A stretch of 64,000 nucleotides of DNA, taken from positions 558,001 through 622,000 of the forward strand of contig JAJGOT010000440.1 of the NCBI GenBank assembly GCA_022457155.1, in the 5' to 3' direction. Under the pieces are notes generated by a model, which ran no database searches, was not told the DNA's origin, and saw only the letters and a program-made list of their open reading frames with translations. Position 1 is the stretch's first letter. Every line of letters starts with the position of its first letter. The stretch comes from Cladopsammia gracilis. Its lineage: Eukaryota > Cnidaria > Anthozoa > Scleractinia > Dendrophylliidae. Shown here piece after piece: positions 47,184-58,249 of this stretch. The position numbers and the translations under genes were made by a program.

Positions 47184-47403
47184 AGGAAAGCCCTTATATC
47201 TGTATATTAGCAAAAACAACTGTGACGTTGTTCCCATGGCAACTGACTAGTGGTCCGATAATCGAGTAGGGAAAAACATACTCAGGCAACGGAAAACTCC
47301 ATTAGAGTCTACAAGAGATCGATCAATAGAGCTATTTGCCATAGTAGAACACACAAGCCGTGCATGATTAACAATTGTAATTATAGTTTTTCCTTTTTCG
47401 TAG

Positions 47404-50400
47404 ATATCTGTGGACCCATTCGATACCTTAATTTTCTTCAGCCTACAGAAGACAAGTACCTTAAAGGCCACGTCTTCTTGAACCTTTCTATCGAAATACA
47501 TGACGAACAATGCGAAGAGCGATGTCTCGAGGAGAGAAAGTGCGTGTCAATTAATATTGGTCCATCAATAAACAACGTAAGGGCCTGTGAACTAAGTGAT
47601 TCGGATCACTTCCTGGACCAAAAAGGCCTTAAAGCAAGAATTGGCTGGACCTATAGAGGCACAGTGGTACGGATAATAATTTCATAATAGTAATGTGATG
47701 GTTTTAAATTATGTTTATGTGACAGCGATAATGATGACGATGATGATGGTGATGATGGTGATGATGATGATGATGATGATGATAATGATAATAATGATGA
47801 TAATAATAATAATGATGATGATGATGATGATGATGATGATAATGATAATGATGATGATGATGGTGATGATGATGTTGACGATAATGTTGGATAGTAATGA
47901 TGATTGCAATGACGATTATGATGCGGATGTTGATGTGACGATGTTGATGATAATTAAAATATCGATAATACAATGTAATAATGATGGTATAATGGGCGTT
48001 GGTAACTTTAATGATGACAATAATGACGATGTTGACTATGATGATGATAATGATGACGACGGCAATATTAATGACAATGACGTTGATGATGACGATTATG
48101 ACAACGATCACGATTCTTTAAAGGTCCCAATATCCTGCTTAGACTGATTACACTAGAGTTTAATGTTTACAAAGTGTGTTTTCTTCCAATCAGAATCTTT
48201 GCGCCAGCTACCCCTGCCTTAACAACGGGAAGTGTTATGTGGGATGTGCTGACAAAAAAAATCTTTGTGAGTGCCCAGCTGGCTACACTGGAGAAAACTG
48301 TGAGAAAGGTAAAAGCCATTTCAACGCTATCTTTAACACAACAATCATATTTCTTATGATTCATTTCTTGACTAGAGCCCTACAAGACGAGTAAAATGGT
48401 AATCTATGCTATCGAGAATTATGTAGTTGTCGATATTTGAAAGGAGTCAACAACTTATTAAAAAGAGAGACGCGATTTTGAAAGTTTAATAAACCTCACA
48501 CAACGTCTCACCATTAAGTAATGATCCGCATAAGAAGGATAGCGCTGAACGGCAATGCACGATGGAATGTCAACTTTTTTCATTGTTACAACTAGTGATC
48601 TCATTGGTCTAGACTCAGAAACCGCTACAAAGTTAAGGTTCAAGGTGCATTAAGTCTATTTTTGTTAAGGTTTCAAGTAATTTGAGACCCAATCGCACAA
48701 CATGCAATTTTTAAAAGATATTATAAAAATGACGGGGGTGCTCGTCGGAAATGTTTGAAAAACACCCTAAAAGGTTCCAGAATCTTGTTTTATGGGCGTG
48801 GCTCAATTGACTGACAAATAGTTCCTGTCATGTTTTTTTTGGCTCAATTCCCTAAAAGGTACCGCGGTAATTCTAACGGTGGTCATTTTAGATTTTAGTA
48901 CCAAAGGGTCTGGATAACAGCAAGTAAGTAATAATTTTAAAAGCAACGACAACTGACTTGATTTTAAAAGACATGTTTCGACAATACTTTGTCATCTTCA
49001 GTTTGAAATTTTAAGTTACAAAGTTGAATTTATACTAAGTAAATGAAAATGCTAATGAGAGAAAACACCTTTGACAAATAAATGAAAGAATGTGTGACAA
49101 TACGTGATTAAAAAGAAAGTTTTAAATTAACATGATACAACTGTTGGTTCAAAGAAGGTTGTTCCCATGCATTTGATACGCAAAGCTTCCATTATATTAA
49201 GCTGAAAATTGGTGGAAGTATGATCTAAGATATTGAAACAATTGGGTGAACATAAACTGTGGCATTCTTTAGAGTCTTCCAGGTGTTTGAATACGTGAGA
49301 GGCCCTATCAGTGGATAAGTGCTCACGAACGCGTGTGGAAAAATGTCGGGTGGTTTCGCCGACGTAGCAGGCATTACAGCACGCACACAAAAATTTGTAA
49401 ACAACACACGAACGGAGCCCGCTCGGGATAGGGTCTTTCACGCTAAACATGTTGCCGATCTTGAAAGACGAAAAGACTAATTTTATATCTATATTATCCA
49501 CAACATTCCTGACTGTCCCCCAGATCCTACCACTAAAGCTGTACCCCCGTTTTATTTCAAATTACCTTATGCAGGCCATTTTTCAAGTGTTACACAGAAA
49601 AGGATTCGGCAACTTAAATTTTTAATCACGTATTGTCACACATTCTTTCATTTATTTGTCAAAGGTGTTTTCTCTCATTAGCATTTTCATTTACTTAGTA
49701 TAAATTCAACTTTGTAACTTAAAATTTCAAACTGAAGATGACAAAGGATTGTCGAAACATGTCTTTTAAAATCAAGTCAGTTGTCGTTGCTTTGAAGATT
49801 TTAGTATCCTAAGCGGTACCAATCTTCAAATTTTGTCCCCCAAAAGGTACGACGAGCACCCACGTCATTTTTATATGGTAGTCCCCCCACCGAGATGCAT
49901 GATTACTAATTGATTGGAGCCCTAAAAGTCGAGTCTTCTTAAATACAATCAAAAACGGATTTTTTCTTTATATCGTTATATCCATCTTCCTAGGTCGTTA
50001 TGTCGCTGGGAACGCAGTAATTGGCTACGCTGTTACGGATACCCTGCCTCTCTCATTTTGTTTTTTGGGTGTGTGTGTATATGTATGTACTTGATTTGGC
50101 GAAGCTAATAAAATAAAAAATAAAAATAAAATGGACCGGATCTGACCGGGTCGTCTTAAGCAATAACTTATTCTTTAACGTCTGTAAAGCCCGCTTTCAT
50201 AGCACGAAAGGGCTTCTTGTTATTATTTATTTTACCAATGTGGCAACCGCAGGAGTGTAGCAGCAGCTCAGAAGAGCTGTCAAGGATTGGTCAAAACAAA
50301 TTATAGTTTTCATAGTCGACTCGTTCTATTGTTTCGTTTATTTATTTGTTTATTTAAACAAATATTTAAACAGGAAGTATCCAGTTCAGCATAGGCTGTT

Positions 50401-53400
50401 TAAATGGAGGCTTGTATTTCTCGTTCTTTGGAGCGTTTGCACTTGACGTCATAGCCGCCATATTGGTGTCCCCGTACAAAATAATTTTAAAGAATAGAGC
50501 TAAAGTCCCATAGGATTCGTTTAGGACACCAATATGGCCGCCATTTCATTGCTTTGGTTAACACTCGTTTCCATCTCTCAAGCTGACCTTGGACACATTA
50601 TGAGGTTTTACACAACGTAGTATTTTTTATCGTTATACCGTGGTACTGACGTACACGAGAACAGAACCCCATTTATTGGGCAGAGAGCCTGGAGAACTAA
50701 GAGAACAGAGTTCCGGTTAAGCAAAGAGTAGCGTTTTGGGGTTTAGCATTGATCTACAGTGTTTAGGGTTAAGCACTGATTTGAAAACGGTTAGCTTTCA
50801 TTTATTGTTATGGGTAACTCTATAAAGTCTGTAAATATGTTAAAAATTACATTTCCCGGCAGCTAGTCCACGTTGGTATACTGGATAAGGATATTAGTTA
50901 TGAAGCGAACAACTCGGGTTCGGGTTCGAGGCTTCACACTATTCTGATCTTTTTTCTAATTTTTCTCTAAAGTGTGAAATATGTTTTACTTCATCTAACT
51001 TAAATATAAAGTGAAAAGGAAAGGTCAGTTTGAGATATTGAAACGAGTGTTTACCCATTGGCTTTGGGACACCAATATGGCCACCATGACGCCGGGGGTC
51101 AGGTGCAAACGCTCTATTGTTTCGATACAATTGAGTTTGATCGTCCGGATGCTGCTACATCGCCAACAGGAATCAACAACGACGCTACGGTAACGTGACT
51201 GAAAATGATTTTAATGTTCCTATCTTTTCCAGTTTACAAGAACTGTGCTGAACTCTACAAAGCTGGTCATCGAATCAGTGGTGTTTACCCGATCAACCCA
51301 GACAATGCCGATACCTTTGATGTGTATTGTGACCAAAAAACAGCCGGTGGGGGGTGGACAGTGCTCCAAAAGAGACTGGATGGCTCGGTTGGTTTCTGGC
51401 GCGGCTGGGACGACTACAAACGAGGATTTGGAAATCTGAATGATGAATACTGGCTCGGACTGGACAAGATTCACCGCCTGACTAAAATTAACCAAAGCAG
51501 ACTCAGGGTGGATCTTGAAGACACAACCGGGAAAGCAGCTTACGCCGAGTACGACTTGTTTGGTGTTGCTGACGAGGCAAGCAAATACAAACTGAGTCTT
51601 GGAACATACTCCGGTAAGCATTTTATTTAAGGGTTTAAGGTTGCAAAACAAAATAATATTTTTGTTAAGGAAATTTAGTCATCGCTAGCCCTGTTTCGTT
51701 TTCAGGAAGGATTAGCTGTTAAGCGCGTGTTTCTGCAATTCTTCAAGTTCAATGCCGCAAATCATACTAGAAAGAAAACGTCTAAACAGAGATTTGACAG
51801 TATGATCCAATCCAAGTAATGCAGAATGAACAGTGTCAGCCCGTCAAAAATAACTCGCCCAAAATTAAAACATAACCAAAACACGCTTATTACGTCGATT
51901 GTTTTCCTTCAACATTTCATATATATCATATCGATAACATATATCTTGTAACATATAATATATATATAAACCTGAATTTTTGAAAACCGGTCTGCTGGCC
52001 CGAAACTGTTCAGGCGCTGAAATGACCAGGAAAATACCAGTTTTTGCTGGAAAATACCTTCCGTCAGCCTCCGCCTCCCCAAACAAACACTGAGACTTGA
52101 TTCATGCTCCTTGGCTAAGACAACTAAGCAATCCCCAGGGGTGGTCTGCGAATTGTAAGCAAAAAGGCCTATAAAGCAACCAAGTTTCAATGGAGACACA
52201 AGCTTTGAACCACCCTACCCCCCCTGGATTAAACAAGAGGGACCCCTAATGCACGTTGCCTGTTAGCCCAACTCCAGTACAGTTCACCGGACCCAGGCTA
52301 GACGGCACCCCCTACAAATGAATGAATAAAACCAAGTCAAGCAGTTAAGTCAAACGCTGCTTGTTTTGAACTGGAGACACAAGTTTTGGCCCACACTACC
52401 TCCCTGGATTAAACTAGAGGGACCGAAAAAATGGGTGCTGCCTGTTAGCCCTACTACAGTAGATTTTACCACAACCATGTCCCCCGGTGGAACCGCGGCC
52501 AAGGGCCGCGGTCCCACCACGGTTCTGTAGAATAAAAAAAAACTAGGGATCACATTTTGAAAAATCCAGGTATATATCTCAGGCAAATCGAACTTGTTTC
52601 AGTTTAAGCTGTGTTTCTAAACTCCAAACACATTTCCAAAGTGAAGCAAACAATTAATCTAGTGACTGGACGCCCATTCACCAGAGATAATATAACATAT
52701 AACATATAACATATATCTTGTTACATATATCTTGACCTCGGATAACTGTGTCATAACGGAGTTCTGGTATGGAGCTCGCGGAATTCCATACTCGCAGAAC
52801 CGTGCCCGACGACATCCGGGATTTTAGGAATTTTGAAACCAAAACGAGGCTTTATTTTTCGCGCGCTTCCCGCGGCGACACGGCCGATGTAACGTCAGCT
52901 ACAGTAAACACTGTTGTTGTGTTTAGCGGAGAATCGGTTTTTCCCTGCATTTTTTCGCGGTTTGCTACTCAAGCATGCGCACTATAATGCAATTATAGCT
53001 AAAAAAGAGCGCTCTAGAATATGAGAATTCAGGGAGCTCCGCTGTTAGGCTAAGCCTATCTATCTATATATATTATTGTATAAAAGTGAGAAGTTACATT
53101 TTACTAATCCGGAGATAACTTTGAAGTGTTTTCGAGCTTTTTGCATTTGATTTGTAGGAACTGCAGGTGACTCACTTTCACATCATCGTGGCATTGTGTT
53201 TACCACCAAAGATCGAGATAATGACATGTGGGGGTCTGGCAACTGTGCCATAAAACACAAGGGAGCCTGGTGGTACAAAGTCTGTTTCAAATCCAACCTG
53301 AACGGCCTCTATCTTAACGGCACACATTCTTCTTTTGCGGACGGAGTGAACTGGGATACATGGAAGGGTTTACACTACTCCGCTATGCGAGCTGAGATGA

Positions 53401-53423
53401 AAATCAAACCAGTTAATACCTGA
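47404..53423 (+). CDS. PAN/apple-EGF-fibrinogen C-terminal domain protein (ficolin-like), 5' end missing
   Basis: Four exons join in frame: 47404-47666 (PAN/apple), 48194-48308 (EGF), 51233-51613 and 53158-53423 (fibrinogen-related domain), ending in TGA. The PAN exon has [17 protein letters not shown] and CELSDSDH; the EGF exon has PCLNNGKC and [12 protein letters not shown]. The fibrinogen domain has [14 protein letters not shown], the calcium loop DRDNDMW, the Cys pair around [16 protein letters not shown], and SNLNGLY. About 341 aa are visible. Such proteins are secreted or surface lectins that bind acetylated or other glycans; they are expanded in anthozoans, where an immune or matrix role is often proposed. 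A signal-peptide exon ending in phase 1 is required upstream and was not found. The PAN exon donor (GTG|gtacgg) is inferred from frame. The EGF module has seven cysteines, not six. A PLE sits in intron 2. Confidence 0.9.
47723..48112. repeat. Long GAT/AAT trinucleotide tract in the PAN-EGF intron
   Basis: About 390 bp of imperfect (GAT)n/(GATAAT)n ending about 80 bp before the EGF exon. Met-, Asp-, His- or Ile-rich frames through it are composition artefacts. Confidence 0.95.
48500..48725. repeat. Interspersed repeat shared (inverted) with 4670-4890
   Basis: Contains atgatccgcataag, cggcaatgcacgatggaatg, actagtgatctcattgg and gagacccaatcgcacaac, the inverse of the blocks in the other copy. 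It abuts the MITE at 48722. Confidence 0.7.
48960..49011 (-). ncRNA. Hammerhead-ribozyme-like motif in the left PLE terminal repeat
   Basis: Inverse copy of the motif at 49722-49773 (CTGAAGA at 49001-48995 on the minus strand, GAAACATGTC with cleavable C at 48970). The stem II loop reads AGTA instead of AGGA, and stem pairing is unchanged. Confidence 0.6.
49127..49501 (-). pseudogene. PLE GIY-YIG endonuclease fragment
   Basis: Minus-strand frame reading [20 protein letters not shown], then [20 protein letters not shown] and [19 protein letters not shown]. These are the conserved linker (KIGN.FS.KD..P), the Cys-rich knuckle, the VY..YVG GIY-YIG core with its arginine, and the C-terminus typical of PLE proteins. 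The frame continues upstream with stops. In the element it would have provided target-site nicking; this copy cannot move by itself. Confidence 0.85.
49722..49773 (+). ncRNA. Hammerhead-ribozyme-like motif in the right PLE terminal repeat
   Basis: CTGAAGA (49732-49738, matches CUGANGA), a stem GACAA-AGGA-TTGTC, GAAAC (49754-49758) and a two-base-pair stem III ac-at-gt ending in the cleavable C at 49763. The flanks tttcaaa and ttttaaa can pair as stem I. Tiny stem III hammerheads are known from PLE terminal repeats. Fold by eye only; one unpaired T precedes stem II. Confidence 0.6.
49900..50427. other. Intronic DNA, nothing firm
   Basis: AT-rich intron sequence between the PLE/MITE and the next MITE. 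50030-50130 (cctctctcattttg, gtgtgtgtgtat, gcgaagctaataaaataaa) resembles a LINE 3' tail. Confidence 0.4.
50428..51116. mobile_element. MITE of about 690 bp with a tRNA-like segment inside
   Basis: The outer ends ggagcgtttgcac and gtgcaaacgctct are inverted, and the motif gccatattggtgtcc / ggacaccaatatggcc occurs three times (50455, 50523, 51065). It ends about 115 bp before the first fibrinogen exon. Confidence 0.75.
50868..50940 (+). ncRNA. tRNA-like segment (pseudogene or SINE head)
   Basis: gtccacgttggtatactgga followed by ctcgggttcgggttcgaggc resembles tRNA A-box and B-box spacing, but the acceptor stem is not convincing. Likely a degenerate SINE head. Confidence 0.3.
52189..52475. repeat. 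Tandem duplication in the last intron of the fibrinogen gene (about 180-bp period)
   Basis: tggagacacaagctttg...cctggattaaacaagaggga...cctgttagcc at 52189-52273 recurs with small changes at 52371-52452. TATATA/CATATAAC tracts lie on both sides (about 51920-51970 and 52688-52735). Confidence 0.75.
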
Positions 53424-54421
53424 AAATACAAAATGGTTTTGTTCCCTTTTGGCCAGTTTTTGTTTCATGTTAAAGCTACTAGGTTCATAATTGTTTTTTC
53501 ATAGATTGACTTTTCAACACTTCGTGTATCTGTATCCGAGTTTAATGTAAAATAACAAAAACGTAGGCTGGTATCAGAATTTACTGTGGGTGTGAAAGAC
53601 GAAATAAATACATTGCGTCCGAGCGCTCTTTTTCGCACTAATTTGCAAGATAATCCGCTTTTTGTAATGTTGCGGGCTGAACAACAGCAATAATATTACA
53701 GACAGTAAAAAACCCCTTCCGATGACGTGATTAGACTCAAGTAATTATGCATGGATGTCATTTGCGCGAAGTCCAAAACTGACTACCTCACCCTTCACAC
53801 CCCTTATTAGCTCTCAGTCTACCCAGACGGGTTTGCTCGTCTGGGGTGGCCACGGGGGTGGCTATTCCATACCTTAGTGCTAATAGCCCACTATCTGTTC
53901 AATGCTTTCGCACCCAACTACTGGATGGAAACCTGTTTAAAGGGAACAGACCTCAATGATAAAGAGCAGACAGAACTCAACATTTAGCTTGATATGGTTG
54001 TAAGTTATAGCGTTGAAATGATACATGCATACAATACATACAGATTGCTTACTCACTCTGATCGCATTGCGAGTTCAATTATGAACTAATCCTTAGAAAG
54101 ACAGAGTAATTTTTCAGGTAAACGGAATGTTTACGTAGTGCAGTGGTAAGCGCATCAGACTTTTAACATTTTAACATTTAACATTTTTAATTACTTTTTC
54201 GATAGTGCAGAGAATGGTCGCCCAATCTCCCGAACACTGGGTCCAGGTTTAAAAACGTTCAATTATACATAAAACATAGTGCACTAGAAAAAACAATTAA
54301 GGTATTAAGTGATAATAAATTTTGAATCCTTTCCCTAAAACCCGGAATTAAAAAACGGCAACGGCAGCGGACAAGAAAATTTTACACACGGAAAATACTT
54401 AAAAAAACGCGTGCGACCGCA
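53424..54421. other. 3' flank of the fibrinogen gene
   Basis: No gene was recognised. 54125-54160 (cagtggtaagcgcatcagactt) could be a degenerate tRNA-derived SINE head. An AATAAA lies near 53603, a possible polyadenylation signal. Confidence 0.4.
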
Positions 54422-54424
54422 TCC

Positions 54425-54826
54425 CACTGGACGAAAAAATGGATTTACTCAAGTTTGCACATTGAGCAAATATGTAGCAAATTTGGGCCTCTAAATTTGA
54501 ACCAAATTTGCACTTGGTGTAAAGTGAATGTAAACATACATCTTTGCTCACGTGCAAATTGTGTGCAAATGTGGTGTAAATATGCATCTGCGCAAAAATT
54601 TACTATATCTTTGCTACCCCAAGCAAATTTCATATTTGCTCATCTTTGCCATGCCAAGCAAACATAAAGAAAATGTGGAATTTACCAGCTTTGCTTTCTT
54701 TGCAAATAAAGTGCAAACATCAAGTTTTGATTTGCTGCAAAGATGAGCAAAGTTGTGCAAATGTCATCTTTACTACATGTTTACTACTGTTTTGCCACCC
54801 ATGTAAATCCATTTTTTCGTCCAGTG
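54425..54826. mobile_element. CACTG-type MITE packed with TTTGC/GCAAA motifs (402 bp)
   Basis: The ends cactggacgaaaaaatgg and ccattttttcgtccagtg are perfect inverted repeats, flanked by the 3-bp duplication TCC (54422-54424 and 54827-54829), the hallmark of CACTA/EnSpm-type elements. About twenty tttgc or gcaaa pentamers occur in both orientations through the interior; frames there are by-products. Confidence 0.9.
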
Positions 54827-55080
54827 TCCGTTTCCCCGCCAAACGTTCGCCAGATGGTAATGAATATCTACAATGCGCATTAGTTTGCTTCGCTGCAGAA
54901 TTTGAACGTTTGAAACCGGCAACAAAAATCGTTCTTCGGCTCATTAATTTGATAGAGTTGGCAATTGGTGTTGATAGTCCTTGAACTAATTTCAACATTT
55001 ACATCCATTCTGTGAAGCAGCCGGCGAGCAAAAAAATCCGCTTGCGAAATAAGCTTTGTTGTTGCTTTTTTTAATTTTCC

Positions 55081-55990
55081 GATACACCTAATTGCAATAA
55101 CGTTGTCATAGAAAAATGTAAAATGTAAAATGAAAAATGAAAAAAGCCAGGCCCCGTCCACACGTATCCGTTTTAGTTTGAAAACGCAAAAGTTTCTTTC
55201 CGTTTTTCAAAATCTCTCCGTCCACACGTAGCGTTTTCGAATCGTTTTTGCCTGTCCACACGTATACGCAAAAACGACTGAAAACGCTTCAAAGGCCTCT
55301 AAAGAGCATGCGCACCGCTGAGTCCTCGTTACCCTTGTCCAGCGGTGGAGCGGCTGACTGAAGCAAACGTATGCGCAGTGGACAGAATTCGACCTCTTGA
55401 CGTCATCGTTTTCGAAAAGTTCCGTTTTCAGGTGTCCACACGAGAACGCGAATACACTGTTTTCAAAAGTTTCCACTTTGGAAAGCGTTTTCAAAAATTT
55501 CCGTTTTCGGTGACCGTTTTCATCGGATACGTGTGGACGGGAAGCGAAAACGGAAAAAAACTTTTGCGTTTTCAAACGAAAACGGATACGTGTGGACGGG
55601 CCTAGCTTAATCATCACAGCGACACGCGGCACGATTAAGCGTGCAGCGGCTATTGTTAATTAAATTAGTGTGCAGCGGCTGTTGTTATTTGAATTTTACC
55701 TCGGTAAAGGTTGAAATGATTTGTTAACCGTCCATGTTAGAAATATGTTGCTACCCGGTTGATGTCATTCTCTGAGAATAACTGTTACATGTGCACAGTT
55801 GCACTACGAAAAAGGAAAAGTACAAACCTGTTCTTAAACATAGTTCTTGTGCATGCGTTGAGAATTATTAAAATCCGTTGAGAATGTATTTTGTATGTCT
55901 AATTAATTCCTACTGGCCTTTTTTCATTTTTTGTTTTTACATTTTTCATTTTTCTATGACAACGTTATTGCAATTAGGTGTATATATATC
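55081..55990. mobile_element. MITE containing a second, nested MITE
   Basis: Outer arms gatacacctaattgcaataa...gttgtcatagaaaaatg near 55081-55148 and the inverse at about 55912-55985. The nested element is at 55150-55603. Confidence 0.85.
55150..55603. mobile_element. Nested MITE, GGCC..CGTCCACACG type (454 bp)
   Basis: The ends ggccccgtccacacgtatcc and ggatacgtgtggacgggcc are inverted, and the whole interior is built from aaaacg/cgtttt and gtccacacg motifs in both orientations. Confidence 0.88.
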
Positions 55991-56287
55991 CGTGATATTT
56001 TCTTATCTTTTATGTTGCCGTTTTTAATGGAATTTACGTGAAGCATTTAAAAGTTATTATCATTTGATCCAATCCTCGATTGTTTTGCCCAGTGGACTAT
56101 GATATAAAAATATATATATACAATCACACAACTGTATAAATATAGGTATAAACTATATATAATCATAAGTCACATACGTGCAGGTATCTATACATAGAAA
56201 TCCTGAAAGATGACAAAGAGAAAAAGTAAGGGAGGTTTACAAGCATTTGTTAGACTGAAAGGTCTTGGCCACTTGGCTCGTGAAGAC

Positions 56288-56698
56288 TTAAAGGAGCTAT
56301 GTCATGGTGATTTTGAGGTTTTCGGGTCAAAACCGTCGCAAATTAAAACTAAGTACCTTTGTCGAACACGAAATGCTTAAATTAAATAACACTAACAGGA
56401 AGATATCAAGTAAATTTTAGCAGAGAAAATAAACCATAATCGCGGAGTTTTAGCGAATTTACTATTAAAGCCACAAGCGATAAACTTGAAACAATTGGCC
56501 CAATTTTTTCAAGATGCAATCCATTTCCATCCTGGCCATCTGCAGCCCAAGACACTTATTTTTACTTTTAGAGCACTAGTAGAATAATTTTAAACAAAAC
56601 TGGATTCTTATTTTTGGAATTTCACTGATATAAAGATGTATTTTGGCTTTTTAAAGTAACGCCAAAAATGGTGACATAGCCCCTTTAACGTTCTTAAC
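56288..56698. mobile_element. TTAA-flanked MITE (411 bp)
   Basis: Begins TTAA-aggagctatgtca and ends tgacatagcccct-TTAA (piggyBac-type signature). No coding frame inside. Confidence 0.8.
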
Positions 56699-56897
56699 TA
56701 CTTTTTTGTTTTGCAAGGTGAGGTTAGGTAACTTTATTTACACTGGGTGGCCTCTTCAGCAGCAGGACCCTGTATCTACTACCAACGAAATAAAGTTGAA
56801 AGATATTGTAATATTTTCAGCAAAAATTCACTGAATTGGGCGATCATATACAGCACCGATTTAAAGGAAATTTACAAAACATGCAACCGTCGGCAAT

Positions 56898-57591
56898 TAT
56901 AGAGCGGTTTTCAATTGAGTGTCGCAGAACCAAACCCAAAGGGACTCTGACCAATCACAACAGATGCAGACAATCCAATGAACCAATCACAACTCGAAGC
57001 CGGTGCAGCCGGTACAAAGCGCGGGAAAACGTGTGTGGGTAAAGTCACGATTGCTGTTGGTTTTACTTCCGATTGGTTATAAGGTGGCGCAAGATTTTTT
57101 AGCCAATCACTGAACGTGGCACTTGACTATAATTATTAATTCCTTAGTTTTCATTATTAATTTCATAGTTTTTTGTAAACATTTTTACTGTTCTAATGTA
57201 TGGAGCAACACAACTGAATGTGATCTTTATAAACTCCAAGCGGTTCAGAACTTTGCGTTGCGCATCATTAGCGGGGCCAGAAAATTCGACCATTACACCG
57301 ATACTGAAGCGTTTACAATGGCTTCCAGTCAGAGACCAACTTTACTATCGTCAAGCTTACAGGGAGTACCCCAGGTCACTTGACTGAGCAGTTCATTAAA
57401 CGCTCTGACGTGTCAAAGCGCTCTACTAGAAACGCACAAGCTCTTGATATCCCACTGCCAGTGGACAGAGAACTTTCTATTATCAGGTTGTTAGTCTTTG
57501 GAACTCTCTGAAACCTAAACTTAAACTTTGCCAATCTCATAGCGAATTTAAACAGTCCTTGAAGCGTCAACTCTTAACGAAATTCTTAAGT

Positions 57592-57633
<42 letters not shown>

Positions 57634-57853
57634 GTTTATTTTAATTAACTTTATTTTTTATTATTGAGAAATATTTTCATAATATGTATTTATAGGTGTA
57701 AGTATAATTATTTAACTCTGAAAAGCCCCACAGGGATGAGTTAATAAAGTGTGTATGTGTATGTATGTATGTATGTATGTATGTATGTACGTGGCAATGC
57801 AAAACCAAAGCAATTGCGAAAGACTTTCGACACTCAATTGAAAATCGCTCTAT
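56898..57853. mobile_element. MITE of about 950 bp enclosing a LINE fragment
   Basis: The ends atagagcggttttcaattg and caattgaaaatcgctctat are inverted, extended by agtgtcg / cgacact. The middle contains a LINE fragment and microsatellites, so the LINE either inserted into the MITE or was captured by it. Confidence 0.75.
57177..57595 (+). pseudogene. LINE reverse-transcriptase C-terminal fragment (frameshifted) with microsatellite tail
   Basis: One frame reads CSNVWSNTTECDLYKLQAVQ then NFALRIISGARKFDHYT. The adjacent frame continues ITPILKRLQWLPVRDQLYYR, and LWNSLKPKLKLCQSHSEFKQ follows near 57499, after a break. These are classic LINE C-terminal motifs. A (GAT)n tract at 57593-57630 and a (GTAT)n tract at about 57761-57789 follow, as often seen at LINE 3' ends. 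Confidence 0.75.
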
Positions 57854-57917
57854 GATGGAGACAAGTCTTTAGCTTTCATTCTTTCTATATAATGTACTAG
57901 AACATTAGAGTCAATCT

Positions 57918-58038
57918 GGGGTCAATTTAATAAAACTTTTACAAGTGTAATTTACAAGCGTAGCCATTGTTTCAGAGGTTGAAAACAATAGCTGTACTTG
58001 TAAATTACAAGTGTAAAAGTTTTATTAAATTGACCCCT
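57918..58038. mobile_element. Hairpin MITE (about 120 bp)
   Basis: Arms ggggtcaatttaataaaact and agttttattaaattgacccc, continuing through tttacaagtgtaatttacaag, are near-perfect inverses. Confidence 0.88.
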
Positions 58039-58249
58039 GGTTTTGTTAGAAGCTAAAAATAGACTTTTTTGTTTGTTTCTTATTAGTATACATGTAGGTA
58101 ATACAATGGTTTCCAGGGGTATTTGGGATAAATACCTTGAGTAATAATTAGGTTTATCTTAAACAAATTGTTTACAATCAGGTGTATTTTAAAACCTGTG
58201 TTTCATAGCAGCGAACTTTTCATTTCATACTGAGCAAGAGAATAAAACC

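Larger units (their letters stand above)
48901..49795 (-). mobile_element. Penelope-like element, 5'-truncated, with inverted pLTR-like ends (895 bp)
   Basis: AGATTTTAGTA occurs at 48890-48900 and 49796-49806, an 11-bp target duplication. Inside it, a block of about 170 bp (right copy about 49622-49795) recurs inverted on the left (about 48935-49113). Between the two lies a minus-strand GIY-YIG frame. Truncation with an inverted second terminal repeat is a known PLE arrangement. No reverse transcriptase remains. Confidence 0.88.
48722..49888. mobile_element. MITE interrupted by a PLE insertion
   Basis: The ends ataaaaatgacgggggtgctcg and cgagcacccacgtcattttt are inverted repeats. Without the PLE (48901-49795) and one target duplication the element would be about 260 bp. 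Relatives lie at 19216-19427 and, as a fragment, near 59545-59620. Confidence 0.75.

Noticed and set aside
47695..48147. 150-codon Met/Asp-rich frame and its His/Ile-rich counterparts
   Set aside because: Translations of the GAT microsatellite in an intron.
51220..51651. 143-codon minus-strand frame
   Set aside because: Antisense shadow of the first fibrinogen-domain exon.
52769..52987. 72-codon frame in the fibrinogen-gene intron
   Set aside because: No domain, no cysteine pattern and no splice signals joining it in frame to the neighbouring exons.
54445..54998. Several overlapping frames of 60-112 codons
   Set aside because: By-products of the TTTGC/GCAAA repeats of a CACTG element and its flank.
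55207..55632. 141-codon minus-strand frame and 86-codon plus-strand frame
   Set aside because: Lie entirely within a palindromic nested MITE; repeated SVFA/FSCG-like blocks come from the arms.
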